DNA of 38,843 bases from Acidobacteriota bacterium (GTDB lineage: Bacteria > Acidobacteriota > Aminicenantia > S016-38), in NCBI GenBank assembly GCA_015486055.1, contig WFSJ01000003.1, positions 1-38,843 on the forward strand, written 5' to 3'. How positions within the stretch are numbered: position 1 is the first letter of the stretch; every line of letters begins with the position of its first letter. The notes under the pieces are model-generated. The model made no database searches. It saw only the letters and a program-made list of their open reading frames with translations, and was not told the origin of the DNA. The position numbers and the translations under genes were made by a program. Below are positions 1-8,573 of this stretch, in pieces.

Positions 1-70
1 CTAAATAGGTTCTTATAGCCCCCCTGGCTATTTTTAAAAGCTCCTTCCTTTCTTTATCATTAAGCATCAT
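1..70 (-). CDS. amrA: AMMECR1-domain protein (AmmeMemoRadiSam system protein A), N-terminal fragment
   Basis: Only the first 23 codons are in the window; the gene runs off the left edge. Read on the minus strand from ATG at 70-68 (a second ATG follows at once at 67-65), the peptide begins MMLNDKERKELLKIARGAI and continues RTYL. The pattern 'L-x-D-x-E-x-x-x-LL-x-(I/L)-A-R-x-A-I' is the usual start of AMMECR1-domain proteins. The call is supported by context: the radical-SAM member of the same AmmeMemoRadiSam set lies at 6133-7155. AMMECR1 proteins are thought to act with Memo and a radical-SAM enzyme, but the reaction is not established. No good Shine-Dalgarno sequence precedes it. The gene diverges from glgA across only 41 AT-rich bases. 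The assignment rests on a short peptide, so confidence is moderate. Confidence 0.6.
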   Translation of the reverse strand, partial: MMLNDKERKELLKIARGAIRTYL

Positions 71-75
71 TTATT

Positions 76-111
76 ATGATAGAACAAAAGAAAAAAAAGT
101 AAAATAAAAAT
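76..111 (+). promoter_or_regulatory. Putative promoter of the glgA operon, leaderless type
   Basis: A -10-like TAAAAT lies at 100-105, six bases before the glgA ATG at 112. An ATGATA at 76-81 (four of six -35 consensus bases) sits 18 bp further upstream. Transcription from this site would start at or very near the ATG. No Shine-Dalgarno sequence is visible. The region is very AT-rich, so chance matches are likely and confidence is limited. Confidence 0.35.
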
Positions 112-1503
112 ATGAAAATGAAAATTTTAATGGTAACTTCGGAGTCCCTTCCATTCGTAAAAACAGGAGGATTGGGAGATGTATCTTTTTCTTTAACAAA
201 AGCTTTAAATAAACTGGGGATTCAGGTTGATCTAATTCTGCCCCTTTACGGCTTTATCAATATAAAAGACACTAAAAAAATAGGCGAATTTAACATTTTT
301 ATGGGGAAAAAATTTCCAGTGGAATTATTCTCAAAGAAAATCTCAGGAATCAGATTTATATTCGTCTCGAGTCCCGTACATTTTAACAGGAAAGGGGTCT
401 ACGGGGAAGCAAAAGAATACAAGGACAACTGGGAAAGATTCGGAATTTTTTCAAAAGCAGCAGCAGATTTCGCAAACAGGGAAAAATACCACATACTTCA
501 TGCTAACGACTGGCAATCAGCGCTTTCTCTCCTATATTTAAGGAAGATGAAATCCCCAGTTTCAAGATTTTTTACAATACATAACATCTCGTATCAAGGG
601 AATTTTCCTGCATGGACAAGTCGTCCTCTCGGCTTGGAAGAGGAATTTCATCCCGAAGGAGTGGAATTCTTCGGGAAACTGAGTTTCCTCAAAGCTGGAA
701 TAGTATATTCAGAAATAATTACTACCGTTAGCCCAACCCATTCAAGGGAAATTCTCACTCCGGAATTTGGCTTTGGAATGGAGGGGATACTCAGGAAAAG
801 ACGGAATGATCTTTTTGGGGTTTTGAACGGCATAGATACGGAGGTTTGGAACCCGAAGAATGACCCTTTGATACGGTGTTCTTACTCAACAGAAAATCTC
901 TCCGGTAAGGAAAAATGCAAGGAGGAGCTTATAAAAAAGGCCAAAATAAAGTTTTCCCCGCTCATCGCAATGATATCAAGGATAGCTCCTCAGAAGGGCT
1001 TTGATCTTTTGATTAAATCATTGGAGAAGATCTTAGCTTTAAGAATTTCAATGATTATCCTTGGAAGGGGTGAAAATTCAATGTTGGGAAAGTTAAAAGA
1101 GTGGGAAAAGAAAAACCAACAGGCCATGAGGGTTTTTAATGTGTTTGATGAGGAACTTGCCCATCAGATAATAGCAGGTGCAGATATCTATTTAATGCCG
1201 TCAAAATTTGAGCCCTGCGGTTTGACTCAGATGTATGCGCTGAGATATGGAACAGTCCCGGTTGTAAGGGCTGTTGGAGGGCTTAATGACACCGTGGATG
1301 ACTTTAAATTCGAAAGATACCAATCCGAAGCTTTAGCTGAAACTTTAGGCAGGGCAGTGAAGACTTTCAGAAATGATAAAAAAAAGTGGGAAAACCTTAT
1401 AAAAAAAGGTATGAGCAGGGATTTTTCTTGGTTGAAATCTGCAGGAGAATATGTTAAACTTTATCAAATTAGTATGATTAGGAGAAGGTTATGGAACTTA
1501 TAG
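112..1503 (+). CDS. glgA: Glycogen synthase (ADP-glucose type, GT5)
   Basis: This enzyme transfers glucose from ADP-glucose to the growing alpha-1,4-glucan chain in the cytoplasm. The 463-aa length is normal for bacterial GlgA. Family features are visible in order: the N-terminal KTGGLGDV nucleotide-sugar loop (near residue 17), HANDWQSAL, TIHNISYQGNF, GVLNGIDTEVWNP, SRIAPQKGFDLL in the C-terminal GT-B domain, and PSKFEPCGLTQMYALRYGT followed by GGLNDTV near the C-terminus, which carries the conserved glutamate. Translation may start at 112 or at the second ATG (118), since homologues often begin directly with MKIL. It is the first gene of a plus-strand run to 7155 and overlaps trxA by 13 bases. 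A GH57 alpha-glucan-type enzyme at 25073-27070 fits glycogen metabolism in the same organism. Confidence 0.95.
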   Translation: MKMKILMVTSESLPFVKTGGLGDVSFSLTKALNKLGIQVDLILPLYGFINIKDTKKIGEFNIFMGKKFPVELFSKKISGIRFIFVSSPVHFNRKGVYGEAKEYKDNWERFGIFSKAAADFANREKYHILHANDWQSALSLLYLRKMKSPVSRFFTIHNISYQGNFPAWTSRPLGLEEEFHPEGVEFFGKLSFLKAGIVYSEIITTVSPTHSREILTPEFGFGMEGILRKRRNDLFGVLNGIDTEVWNPKNDPLIRCSYSTENLSGKEKCKEELIKKAKIKFSPLIAMISRIAPQKGFDLLIKSLEKILALRISMIILGRGENSMLGKLKEWEKKNQQAMRVFNVFDEELAHQIIAGADIYLMPSKFEPCGLTQMYALRYGTVPVVRAVGGLNDTVDDFKFERYQSEALAETLGRAVKTFRNDKKKWENLIKKGMSRDFSWLKSAGEYVKLYQISMIRRRLWNL

Positions 1504-1811
1504 ATGTTAACGACTCAAATTTTGAGGGAAAAGTTTTGAAAAGTCCTGTTTCAGTGATAGTTGATTTCTGGGCTGAATGGTGTGCTCCATGCAAAAAGCT
1601 TGAACCTATCCTTGAGGAAATTGGGAAAAAATACAATGGAAAAGTCAGAGTAACAAGGCTCAATGTGGAAGAAAATCCGAGAACAGCGGCTTCCTATGCT
1701 ATAAGAAGCATTCCAGCAATAATGATATTCAACAGGGGAAAACCTGCTGATACAATCATAGGTCTTCATCCTAAATCATACATTGAAAAATTATTAAGGA
1801 GTTACCTATGA
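1491..1811 (+). CDS. trxA: Thioredoxin
   Basis: This is a small cytoplasmic dithiol-disulfide oxidoreductase of 106 aa, a typical length. The redox site reads WAEWCAPCK, with the cysteines at residues 31 and 34. It is CAPC rather than the commonest CGPC, a natural variant that can shift redox potential. The conserved cis-proline segment RSIPAIMIF and the preceding NVEENP strand are present. A strong ribosome-binding site, AGGAGAAGG, lies just before the ATG inside the end of glgA, which fixes the start. The stop overlaps the trxB start as ATGA, so the thioredoxin/reductase pair is almost certainly translated together. Its partner is the next gene. Confidence 0.95.
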   Translation: MELIDVNDSNFEGKVLKSPVSVIVDFWAEWCAPCKKLEPILEEIGKKYNGKVRVTRLNVEENPRTAASYAIRSIPAIMIFNRGKPADTIIGLHPKSYIEKLLRSYL

Positions 1812-2731
1812 AAGAAGTTGATATAGCGATAATAGGGGGAGGACCTGCTGGGCTTTCGGCTGGCCTTTATGGTGCAAGGTCTATGTTAAAGACGGTTGTT
1901 CTTGAGAAGCAATCTCCTGGAGGACAAATTCTTCTAACCGATTTAATAGAGAATTACCCGGGTTTTCCAGGGGGGGTTAATCCCGAGGAGCTGACAAAAA
2001 GGATGAGGGAACAGGGAGAGGAATTCGGAGCTCAGGTAATACTGGACGATATAGATGGAATCGAGGAACAGGGAAATTTCTGGAAGGTTAATGGATGGGA
2101 GGATGAATATTTAGCAAAGGCTTTGATAGTGGCAACAGGCTCAGAACCGAGAAAACTTGAGGTTCCAGGAGAAGCGAAGTTCACCGGGAGGGGAGTTTCA
2201 TACTGCGCTACCTGCGATGCCCCTTTTTTTAAGGGCCAAGAAGTTGCTGTTGTGGGCGGAGGAGATTCTGCTGCATCAGAGGCAATCTACATTACAAAAT
2301 ATGCATCAAAGGTCTATCTTATACACAGAAGGGATAAATTAAGGGCTGAAATGATATGGCAGAAGAGGGTCTTTGAAAATCCAAAGTTAGAATTGGTGTG
2401 GGACACGGTGGTCAGGGAGATAAAGGGAGAAAAGAAGGTAAAGGAGCTTATCCTCAGAAACCTCAAGGATGGAGAGGAAAAGACCCTGCCGGTTGAGGCA
2501 ATATTCATCTTTATAGGAATGATCCCAAATACTGGTTTCTTAAAAGATAAAGTCAAACTTACTCCGTCGGGTAAGATTGACGTAAATCTGAGGATGGAAA
2601 GTTCGGCAAACGGTATATTTGCAGCAGGGGATGTTATAAATGTCCCTTATGAACAGGTTTCAGTGGCTGTGGGCACGGGAGCAATAGCAGCTATGAGCGC
2701 CATAGAATATATAAACAAGAACTTCGGATGA
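1808..2731 (+). CDS. trxB: Thioredoxin reductase (NADPH, FAD)
   Basis: This flavoprotein reduces the thioredoxin encoded just upstream. At 307 aa it is the low-molecular-weight bacterial type. The sequence shows an N-terminal FAD-binding GGGPAGLSAG, the redox-active CATC pair (Cys133 and Cys136), the second Rossmann motif GGGDSAASEA, an HRRDKLRAE segment of the kind that binds the NADPH 2'-phosphate, and the C-terminal GIFAAGDV FAD motif. An AAGGAG ribosome-binding site precedes the ATG, which overlaps the trxA stop. The stop codon overlaps an ATG at 2728 that appears to be the original start of the next gene. NADPH specificity is inferred from the HRRxxxR motif only. Confidence 0.95.
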   Translation: MKEVDIAIIGGGPAGLSAGLYGARSMLKTVVLEKQSPGGQILLTDLIENYPGFPGGVNPEELTKRMREQGEEFGAQVILDDIDGIEEQGNFWKVNGWEDEYLAKALIVATGSEPRKLEVPGEAKFTGRGVSYCATCDAPFFKGQEVAVVGGGDSAASEAIYITKYASKVYLIHRRDKLRAEMIWQKRVFENPKLELVWDTVVREIKGEKKVKELILRNLKDGEEKTLPVEAIFIFIGMIPNTGFLKDKVKLTPSGKIDVNLRMESSANGIFAAGDVINVPYEQVSVAVGTGAIAAMSAIEYINKNFG

Positions 2732-3727
2732 GGTATAAAAGTTAAAATAAAGGGGAAATTCCTCCTGCTTTCTCTCATAATTCTTGGGGTAGGAATAGGC
2801 GGCGTTAATTCTGGGGAAAACCAGGTTTTGTTCCTTTTCTCAATGCTTCTTGCGGCGATTGGGGTCTCCGGGTTTTTTTCAAAGAGGAATATAGAGAAAA
2901 TAGAGGTTGCCTCATCTGCTTTCAGTGAGGCCTATTGCTGCGAGGAAACTCTAATTGAGTTGAATTTTAGAAACAAGAGATTCTATCCAAGATTCGCACT
3001 ATGGATTAAAAAGGGGAATGAAAATATATTCCTCGGAGATTTAAAGTCAAAAGGGGAAAGGAATTTCCCTGTGAGGCATATCTTCACAAAAAGAGGATAT
3101 AATTCCTTTCCCGGGATAAATTTATGGTCGGAATTCCCCTTGGGCCTTGTAAGAAGAAGTAAAAATTATTCCTTCAAGGGTAAATTACTGGTCTATCCCA
3201 GGATATACAGGGTTCTTCCTCATTTCCCGGAGGAAATAAAGGGGGAGGGGGAAAATAAACCGAGCCCCAAAGGAACAGAGGAATTTCACTACATAAGGGA
3301 GATAGAAGAAGGGGAAACGAGAAGAATATACTGGAAGGGATACGCAAGAACGGGCAATTTGATGGAAAAGGTTATGGGGGGAACCCATGGAGAAAGGATA
3401 ATAATAGTTCTTGATCCCTATGGAACCGGCAAAAAATTTGAGGAGAATATTTCTCTTGTAGCTTCTTTGGGATATTACCTCTGGAACGAGAGGGTTTTTC
3501 ATTTCATATTCTCACAGGGATTTCAGGGTGAGGTAAACGAGAAAAATTTTGAATTGTTCATGAGGTCCCTTGCTCTCCTTTCTCCTGGGAACAAGTTGGA
3601 AAGCCAGAGAATGGCTAAATTTATAAGGACAGAATTCCCTGAGGTAACCGTGTTTGCTGCCATAACAATGGAGGATTCGCCTTTAAAGGCAATTCTGAAA
3701 CCAAAAGAACTGGTATTTATAAAATGA
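2728..3727 (+). CDS. DUF58 family protein, with an apparent frameshift near its start
   Basis: This looks like a DUF58 protein, a family usually encoded beside a MoxR-type AAA ATPase and a transglutaminase-like membrane protein. The signature is visible: GTEEFHYIREIEEGETRRIYWKGYARTG in two overlapping parts, followed by a V-L-D strand like that of a vWA-type fold. Two hydrophobic segments lie at the N-terminus. The clean frame has no ATG or GTG until a TTG at 2828, which would cut off the first membrane helix. Upstream codons in the same frame (2741-2827) read as the expected helix. An ATG at 2728, overlapping the trxB stop, would join that frame if one A in AAAA (2737-2740) were absent. I therefore give 2728 as the probable original start; the safe continuous frame is 2828-3727. 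The end overlaps the next gene as ATGA. No MoxR gene is nearby. Confidence 0.8.
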
Positions 3728-5559
3728 GGGAAATTACATACATTTCTGCAATCACCATTTTCTCTTTTCTTGTGCTTTCAAAAAATCCATGGGCCACCCT
3801 TCCCGTTCTTTTCTTTCTCATCGCATTTTACATCCCATATGAGAAACTCAAGTTCCTTGTGATTCCATCAGTGCTCTCTTCCATATTTTTCTTCATAATA
3901 TATATCCCTACATCTCTTTCAGGGGCTTCTGGCCTGATGCTTTCGTATCTTATGGTGGCTGAATTTCTCTGGAGAGGGTCAAATTCATGGAAGGACTGGG
4001 TTCATGTCTCTTCCATTCTTCTTATGGCAGATTCGGCTATCTACAGTATGGGGATACCTTTTTTCCTTTTATCCCTTTTATTCATAATTCTAAGCCTCGC
4101 AAGGGCATACAGAGAACTTTATCCCCATGAGGAAGGGAAAATCCTCAGTTTCTTACCGATTCATCTTGTTGCCATCCTGATTTTTGCTCCCCTTATCTTC
4201 ATATCCATCCCAAGAAGGGGTGCATATTCCTTCTCAGGAGGATACGGAAGAAGCTCTGGTCTCTCCGATCTCGTAGACCTTAATTTTTCGGGCAGGATAA
4301 GGGAATCAATGGCAGTAGCCTTTGAGGTGAGGGGAAACAAGATCCCGCACTACTGGAGGAGTAAAGTGTTTTACACATACAGGAATGGAAAATGGCTCTC
4401 TGGCCTGAGGGGTAAGGTAAAAAGCGAACACAAAGCTATTGAGGGAGAAAACATTGAGGGAAAAGGCCTTGAGATTAAATACTACCTTAAATATCCTCCT
4501 CTTATCCCCTTGCCATACGGAACAGAGAAAGTGATCCTTCGGGAAAGAGTTTACTGGAGCTTTGGGGATTTCTTTGAGTTCGGCGGTCTTGTCAAAAAAT
4601 ACAGGGTAATTCTCGGTAAGGATAATGGGAAAATTTATTTTTTGAGTTCATATGGGGCAAAACTTATGAAAATTGGGGAGGAAAATCCATTTTTCAACCA
4701 CAAAAGGGTAAGAATTTACCTGAACAAGGATGAAGAAAATGAAATAAGAAAACTTTCGGAAAAACTCAGGGGAAGTAACTTAAAAAATACTTTATCCAAG
4801 ATCAATGAGTATTTCAGGGAAAATTTCCTGTATTCCACTGATATAAAGCTCATATCCAGAGAACCCCTGTATAACTTCCTCTTCTCAACAAGAAAAGGGC
4901 ACTGCGAGCTTTATGCAACAGCCACTTCAGCAATTCTGAAATTCTTAGGATGGGACGCAAGACTGGTCACGGGGTTTAGATTGAGAGAATTTGGAGATGC
5001 GTGGGCAATAGCAAGGATGAGAGATGCCCACGCATGGGTAGAAATTTGGGATGGGAAGAAATGGATATCCTTCGATCCCTCTCCAGGCGAAGAAATCTTT
5101 GAGTATTCAAATAACCCATTGGTAGGGACATGGGAGAAGATAAACTCTTTCTGGGAAAGATATATTATGGAGTTTTCCCCTACTTCTCAGTTCAATTTGT
5201 ACATCTGGATAAAAAAGAATTTAAGGAAAATTGTCTTGGGTATGCTTTTCCTCCTGCTGGCCTTCATAATTTTATCGCTTATCCCGAAAAGAACCGTTAA
5301 AGCCAAGATACTTCCGAAAATTATAAAAAAATACCCCTGGTATTATAGGAAACTCCTATCCATCGGTAAAAAGCTCTCAATAAATAAATCTCCGTATTCC
5401 ACCCCAATGGAATTCGGGAGGTTTTTTGGAAAGGAAGGAGAATTTCTTATTGGCTTTTATTATAAGGAAAGATTTGGTAAAATTCCCCTTGCAGAAGAAG
5501 AAATTTCGCTCATAAGGGAAAAAGTAAAGGAAATTGAGAATAAATTTAAAGAAATTTAA
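3724..5559 (+). CDS. Transglutaminase-like membrane protein (TgpA/DUF3488 type)
   Basis: This 611-aa membrane protein has an N-terminal block of about five or six hydrophobic helices (roughly residues 5-165), an extracytoplasmic transglutaminase-like domain, one C-terminal helix (about residues 500-521) and a cytoplasmic tail. The papain-like triad is intact: Cys394 in GHCELYA, His436 in DAHAWVE and Asp451 in FDPSPGE. Order and length match TgpA-type proteins, which are usually paired with a DUF58 protein and MoxR. Here the DUF58 gene is directly upstream with an ATGA overlap, so the two probably work together. The substrate is unknown; such domains may be proteases or peptide-modifying enzymes. 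The 3' end overlaps the next gene by 26 bases. Confidence 0.88.
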   Translation: MREITYISAITIFSFLVLSKNPWATLPVLFFLIAFYIPYEKLKFLVIPSVLSSIFFFIIYIPTSLSGASGLMLSYLMVAEFLWRGSNSWKDWVHVSSILLMADSAIYSMGIPFFLLSLLFIILSLARAYRELYPHEEGKILSFLPIHLVAILIFAPLIFISIPRRGAYSFSGGYGRSSGLSDLVDLNFSGRIRESMAVAFEVRGNKIPHYWRSKVFYTYRNGKWLSGLRGKVKSEHKAIEGENIEGKGLEIKYYLKYPPLIPLPYGTEKVILRERVYWSFGDFFEFGGLVKKYRVILGKDNGKIYFLSSYGAKLMKIGEENPFFNHKRVRIYLNKDEENEIRKLSEKLRGSNLKNTLSKINEYFRENFLYSTDIKLISREPLYNFLFSTRKGHCELYATATSAILKFLGWDARLVTGFRLREFGDAWAIARMRDAHAWVEIWDGKKWISFDPSPGEEIFEYSNNPLVGTWEKINSFWERYIMEFSPTSQFNLYIWIKKNLRKIVLGMLFLLLAFIILSLIPKRTVKAKILPKIIKKYPWYYRKLLSIGKKLSINKSPYSTPMEFGRFFGKEGEFLIGFYYKERFGKIPLAEEEISLIREKVKEIENKFKEI

Positions 5560-6136
5560 AGGGAAGGTTGAAATTCCCTATGGGATCTTTCGTTGTAATT
5601 GCAGAAGATTCAAATTGTCAGGCGAGGAATTGGAGAGGGCCATAGAGAATTTTCAGAAAGAGCCGGGAAGGAATCTTTATAGAAGCTTTGGCCAGGATCC
5701 CACAAAGTTCAGGCCTTCCTCAGAAGCATTATGGAGAAGATTAAAAAGGGGAGAAGAATTTCCAAGAATTCATCCCGCAGTGGATGCCATAAATTTTTTA
5801 TCCCTTATAAACTCAATTCCCTATGGACTCTATGACTTTTCAAAGCTAAGAGGAGATGTAAAGGTAAGAACAGGAAGAAAGGGAGAAGGTTACGAAGGGA
5901 TAGGAAGAGGATTTATAAATCTTGAGGGAAGGCTTCTTCTCGAGGATCAGTGTGGACCATTTGGAAACCCCACGGGGGATTCCCTCAGAACTTCTGTGGA
6001 TGATGGAACAAAAGAATTCCTCTATGTAATATTTGCACCTGCTGGTTTCCCAACAATTGAGGCGAACGATATTACAATAAAAAAATTGAAGGAATGGTTG
6101 AAAAGTGAAATCATAGAATACGGGTTAAGAAGATGA
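5534..6136 (+). CDS. B3/4 (PheRS beta-like) domain protein
   Basis: This 200-aa cytoplasmic protein resembles stand-alone B3/4 domains, the editing-site fold of phenylalanyl-tRNA synthetase beta. Recognisable family stretches are DPTKFRPSSEALWRRLKRG, then HPAVDAINFLSLINSIPYGLYD. A glycine-rich strand region and an R-T-S-V-D-D-G-T-K segment follow, in place of the usual R-x-S-x-x-T-K near the C-terminus. The function of stand-alone members is not known; editing or hydrolysis of mischarged tRNA is only an analogy. The start is TTG at 5534, chosen because an AAGG-type ribosome-binding site lies just before it and the domain begins soon after. It overlaps the upstream gene by 26 bases and the downstream radical-SAM gene as ATGA. 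Confidence 0.75.
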   Translation: MRINLKKFKGKVEIPYGIFRCNCRRFKLSGEELERAIENFQKEPGRNLYRSFGQDPTKFRPSSEALWRRLKRGEEFPRIHPAVDAINFLSLINSIPYGLYDFSKLRGDVKVRTGRKGEGYEGIGRGFINLEGRLLLEDQCGPFGNPTGDSLRTSVDDGTKEFLYVIFAPAGFPTIEANDITIKKLKEWLKSEIIEYGLRR

Positions 6137-7155
6137 AAATAGCAAGGTATTGGAAACCATACAAGGATGGGAAAATAAGATGCAGTTTATGCAGACATAA
6201 TTGTCTTATCTATCCATCTCAGGCTGGTCTGTGTCAAGTCAGGGTGAACAAAGAAGGTTCTCTTTATACCCTTGTTTATGCAAGGCCAATTGCTGTTCAT
6301 GTTGACCCAATAGAAAAAAAACCCCTCTTTCATTTTCTCCCTGGCTCAAAGGCCCTTTCAATAGCAACTGTTGGCTGTAATTTCAGGTGTGCTAACTGTC
6401 AGAACTATGAAATAAGCCAGTTCAGATACGAAGGGACAAATGTTATACCGGGGGAATATATGCCTCCCGAAGAGGTAGTCAATCTTGCCTTAAAAACAAA
6501 CTCCGAGGTTATAGCCTACACTTATACTGAACCCACAATTTTCTGGGAATATGCGATAGACACTGCTAAAATCGCAAAGGAAAAAGGAATAAAGAATGTT
6601 CTTATAACAAATGGGTACATAAGCGAAGAAGCTCTCAAGGACGCGCAGGAACTTATAGATGCAGCAAATATTGATTTTAAATCCATGAGGAAGGAATTTT
6701 ATGCAAAGATAGTAAAAGCAAGGCTTGATAGATTTCTTGAAAGTCTTAAAGCTTACCTAAAATATGTTCCATGGATTGAGGTAACCACTCTTATAATCCC
6801 CGGGCTGAATGATTCAGAAGAAGAACTAAGGGATATTGCAAGATTTATAGTTAATGAGCTCTCCCCATCCGTTCCCTGGCATATAAGCAGGTTTTTTCCT
6901 TATTACAAATTGACCTATCTCCCTCCCACACCTGTTAAAACAATCACAAGAGCTGTGGAAATAGGATACGAAGAGGGACTAAGATTCGTATATGAAGGCA
7001 ACATTCCAGGCTCCTCCTATGAAACTACTTACTGCCCAAAATGTCATACTCCTCTCGTAAAAAGGGTTGGATATGAAATAGAGCATAACAGTATAGTTGA
7101 GGGGAGATGTCCCGTATGTGGGGAAAAGATAGAAGGCGTCTGGGAAATTACCTGA
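6133..7155 (+). CDS. amrS: AmmeMemoRadiSam system radical SAM enzyme
   Basis: This is a radical S-adenosylmethionine enzyme of 340 aa. The [4Fe-4S] cluster motif CxxxCxxC is in GCNFRCANCQNY (Cys82, Cys86, Cys89). An N-terminal cysteine group, CSLCRHNC, precedes an AGLCQVR segment typical of this subfamily. The sequence YTEPTIFWEYA and a C-terminal CxxC...CxxC zinc-ribbon-like tail (CPKCH and CPVCG) agree with the AmmeMemoRadiSam radical-SAM group (related to PflA-like activases). Its substrate is unknown. An AMMECR1 gene starts at the left window edge, about 6 kb away on the other strand; the third member, Memo, is not seen here. The gene is last in its run and overlaps the convergent SGNH hydrolase gene by 8 bases. 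Confidence 0.9.
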   Translation: MKIARYWKPYKDGKIRCSLCRHNCLIYPSQAGLCQVRVNKEGSLYTLVYARPIAVHVDPIEKKPLFHFLPGSKALSIATVGCNFRCANCQNYEISQFRYEGTNVIPGEYMPPEEVVNLALKTNSEVIAYTYTEPTIFWEYAIDTAKIAKEKGIKNVLITNGYISEEALKDAQELIDAANIDFKSMRKEFYAKIVKARLDRFLESLKAYLKYVPWIEVTTLIIPGLNDSEEELRDIARFIVNELSPSVPWHISRFFPYYKLTYLPPTPVKTITRAVEIGYEEGLRFVYEGNIPGSSYETTYCPKCHTPLVKRVGYEIEHNSIVEGRCPVCGEKIEGVWEIT

Positions 7156-8545
7156 ATTTTAGGATTGTTCCCTCACTCCTGTTTTCAGCTTTATCATAGC
7201 TTTTAAGCTCAAAACTTCCTGTAAGTTCATCTGAATTTATATCAGTTGAATACTTGAGGCCAAGATCAAGGCAGACAATCCCCCTGCAAAGAAGAAAACC
7301 TGCAAGGTCAGATTCCTTGCCTCCCTCCCATGTAATTCTCAAGAACCCGGGAAATGTAGAGGAAGTTAGATTGTGAGGAGGATAGGGGGGAATCGTCTCT
7401 ATTGTATCTTCCCAGGTTTGCGCCATAAGTTTGTAACCCTGTATATTGGGATGATTTCCCCCAGAAAGGAGGTTTTCCCATCCACCAGGGTAATCCATAA
7501 AAACTTTATACATATCCGCAAGGGGAACGGAATATTCTTTAGCAAGTTTTCTCTGGAGTCTAACAACATCCAAGAGCTTCTTGTGAAAATAGGGAGCATA
7601 CCAGAACCAATCCTTCCTCGGAATTATGGTGGCAAGAACAGGAAAAGTTCCGAACTCCATTGAATTTAGGAGCATTGTCCTGAGATTTTCCTCTGTTGCA
7701 GAAAGGGGATATTCTATATGCACAACATCATTTGTGCCTTCCATAAGAAGGAGGTATCTGGCATTCTCCTCCTTCAAAACTCCGCCAAGCCTTAGTAACC
7801 CTCCAAATGTAGTCTCTGCAGGCCGCCCGCAATTTGAAACAGAGGAATTCCCTATGTTCTCCTTTAAAAGCTTCTCCAACCTGAATGGATACCCAATAGG
7901 TGGGTCGTGCTCGCAGGTTCCATAACCACATCCATATGTTATGCTGTCCCCAAAAGCAATGTATTTGTTCGGGTTAACCTGATAGTTATACCAAAAAGGT
8001 GATGAAGGAAATGTTGGAGGAGATTTTAATCTTTTCATCCTTTGCCTCAGAGGGATTTTTTCCTCCCTGAGGATTTCTTTTCCTTTCCAGAGCTCCCTGA
8101 ATTCAAGGATAAGTTCGCCATTTTCAATCTTGAATTCAGGCTTTATCTCAACTCCAAGGAAGTTAGGAATTTTCTCAAATTTACCAGCCTGGATAAGAAG
8201 GAGTTCCCTTCCCATCCCAACAACAATATATAATTTCCCTCTGAAGCATATAGCCCTTGGAGAATAAAGTTCATCAGTAGAAGAAATAAGAGGCTCTGAA
8301 TCAAGAAGAAGAGTATAGTTTTCCTTCGAATATCTCAGTTCAAGGGTTTTTAGCTCACCACTGCATTCAAACGGATAAATATAATAAGAGTCTTCTCCCC
8401 CTCTTTTTACAAGAATTCCACCTTCAAAAAGCTTCGCACCTCCTGGTCCAATCCTTAAAGTAAAAACCCTTGAGCCCACCTCAAATTCCCTTGTGATGGG
8501 GAAAATGAAGCATGCAAGAATGAGGAAAATAAAAACCTTCTTCAT
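7148..8545 (-). CDS. Secreted SGNH/GDSL hydrolase with a C-terminal Fn3-like domain
   Basis: This 465-aa protein starts with a signal peptide (MKKVFIFLILACFIFPIT). A beta-rich N-terminal part (to about residue 185) is followed by an SGNH hydrolase domain: block I FGDSITYG with Ser201, block II glycine in CGRPAETTFGG, block III GTNDVV with Asn272, and block V NHPNIQGY with His365. The position three before that histidine, usually Asp in DxxH, is Gly here, so a Ser-His dyad may operate, as in some family members. The last ~90 residues (from PPHNLTSS) look like a fibronectin-III-type domain. The substrate is unknown; SGNH enzymes are often carbohydrate esterases. The start region has no Shine-Dalgarno sequence. 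It diverges from dnaE across 28 bp. Confidence 0.82.
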   Translation of the reverse strand: MKKVFIFLILACFIFPITREFEVGSRVFTLRIGPGGAKLFEGGILVKRGGEDSYYIYPFECSGELKTLELRYSKENYTLLLDSEPLISSTDELYSPRAICFRGKLYIVVGMGRELLLIQAGKFEKIPNFLGVEIKPEFKIENGELILEFRELWKGKEILREEKIPLRQRMKRLKSPPTFPSSPFWYNYQVNPNKYIAFGDSITYGCGYGTCEHDPPIGYPFRLEKLLKENIGNSSVSNCGRPAETTFGGLLRLGGVLKEENARYLLLMEGTNDVVHIEYPLSATEENLRTMLLNSMEFGTFPVLATIIPRKDWFWYAPYFHKKLLDVVRLQRKLAKEYSVPLADMYKVFMDYPGGWENLLSGGNHPNIQGYKLMAQTWEDTIETIPPYPPHNLTSSTFPGFLRITWEGGKESDLAGFLLCRGIVCLDLGLKYSTDINSDELTGSFELKSYDKAENRSEGTILKFR

Positions 8546-8573
8546 TTTCTTATGTTATCATTAAATTGGAAAA

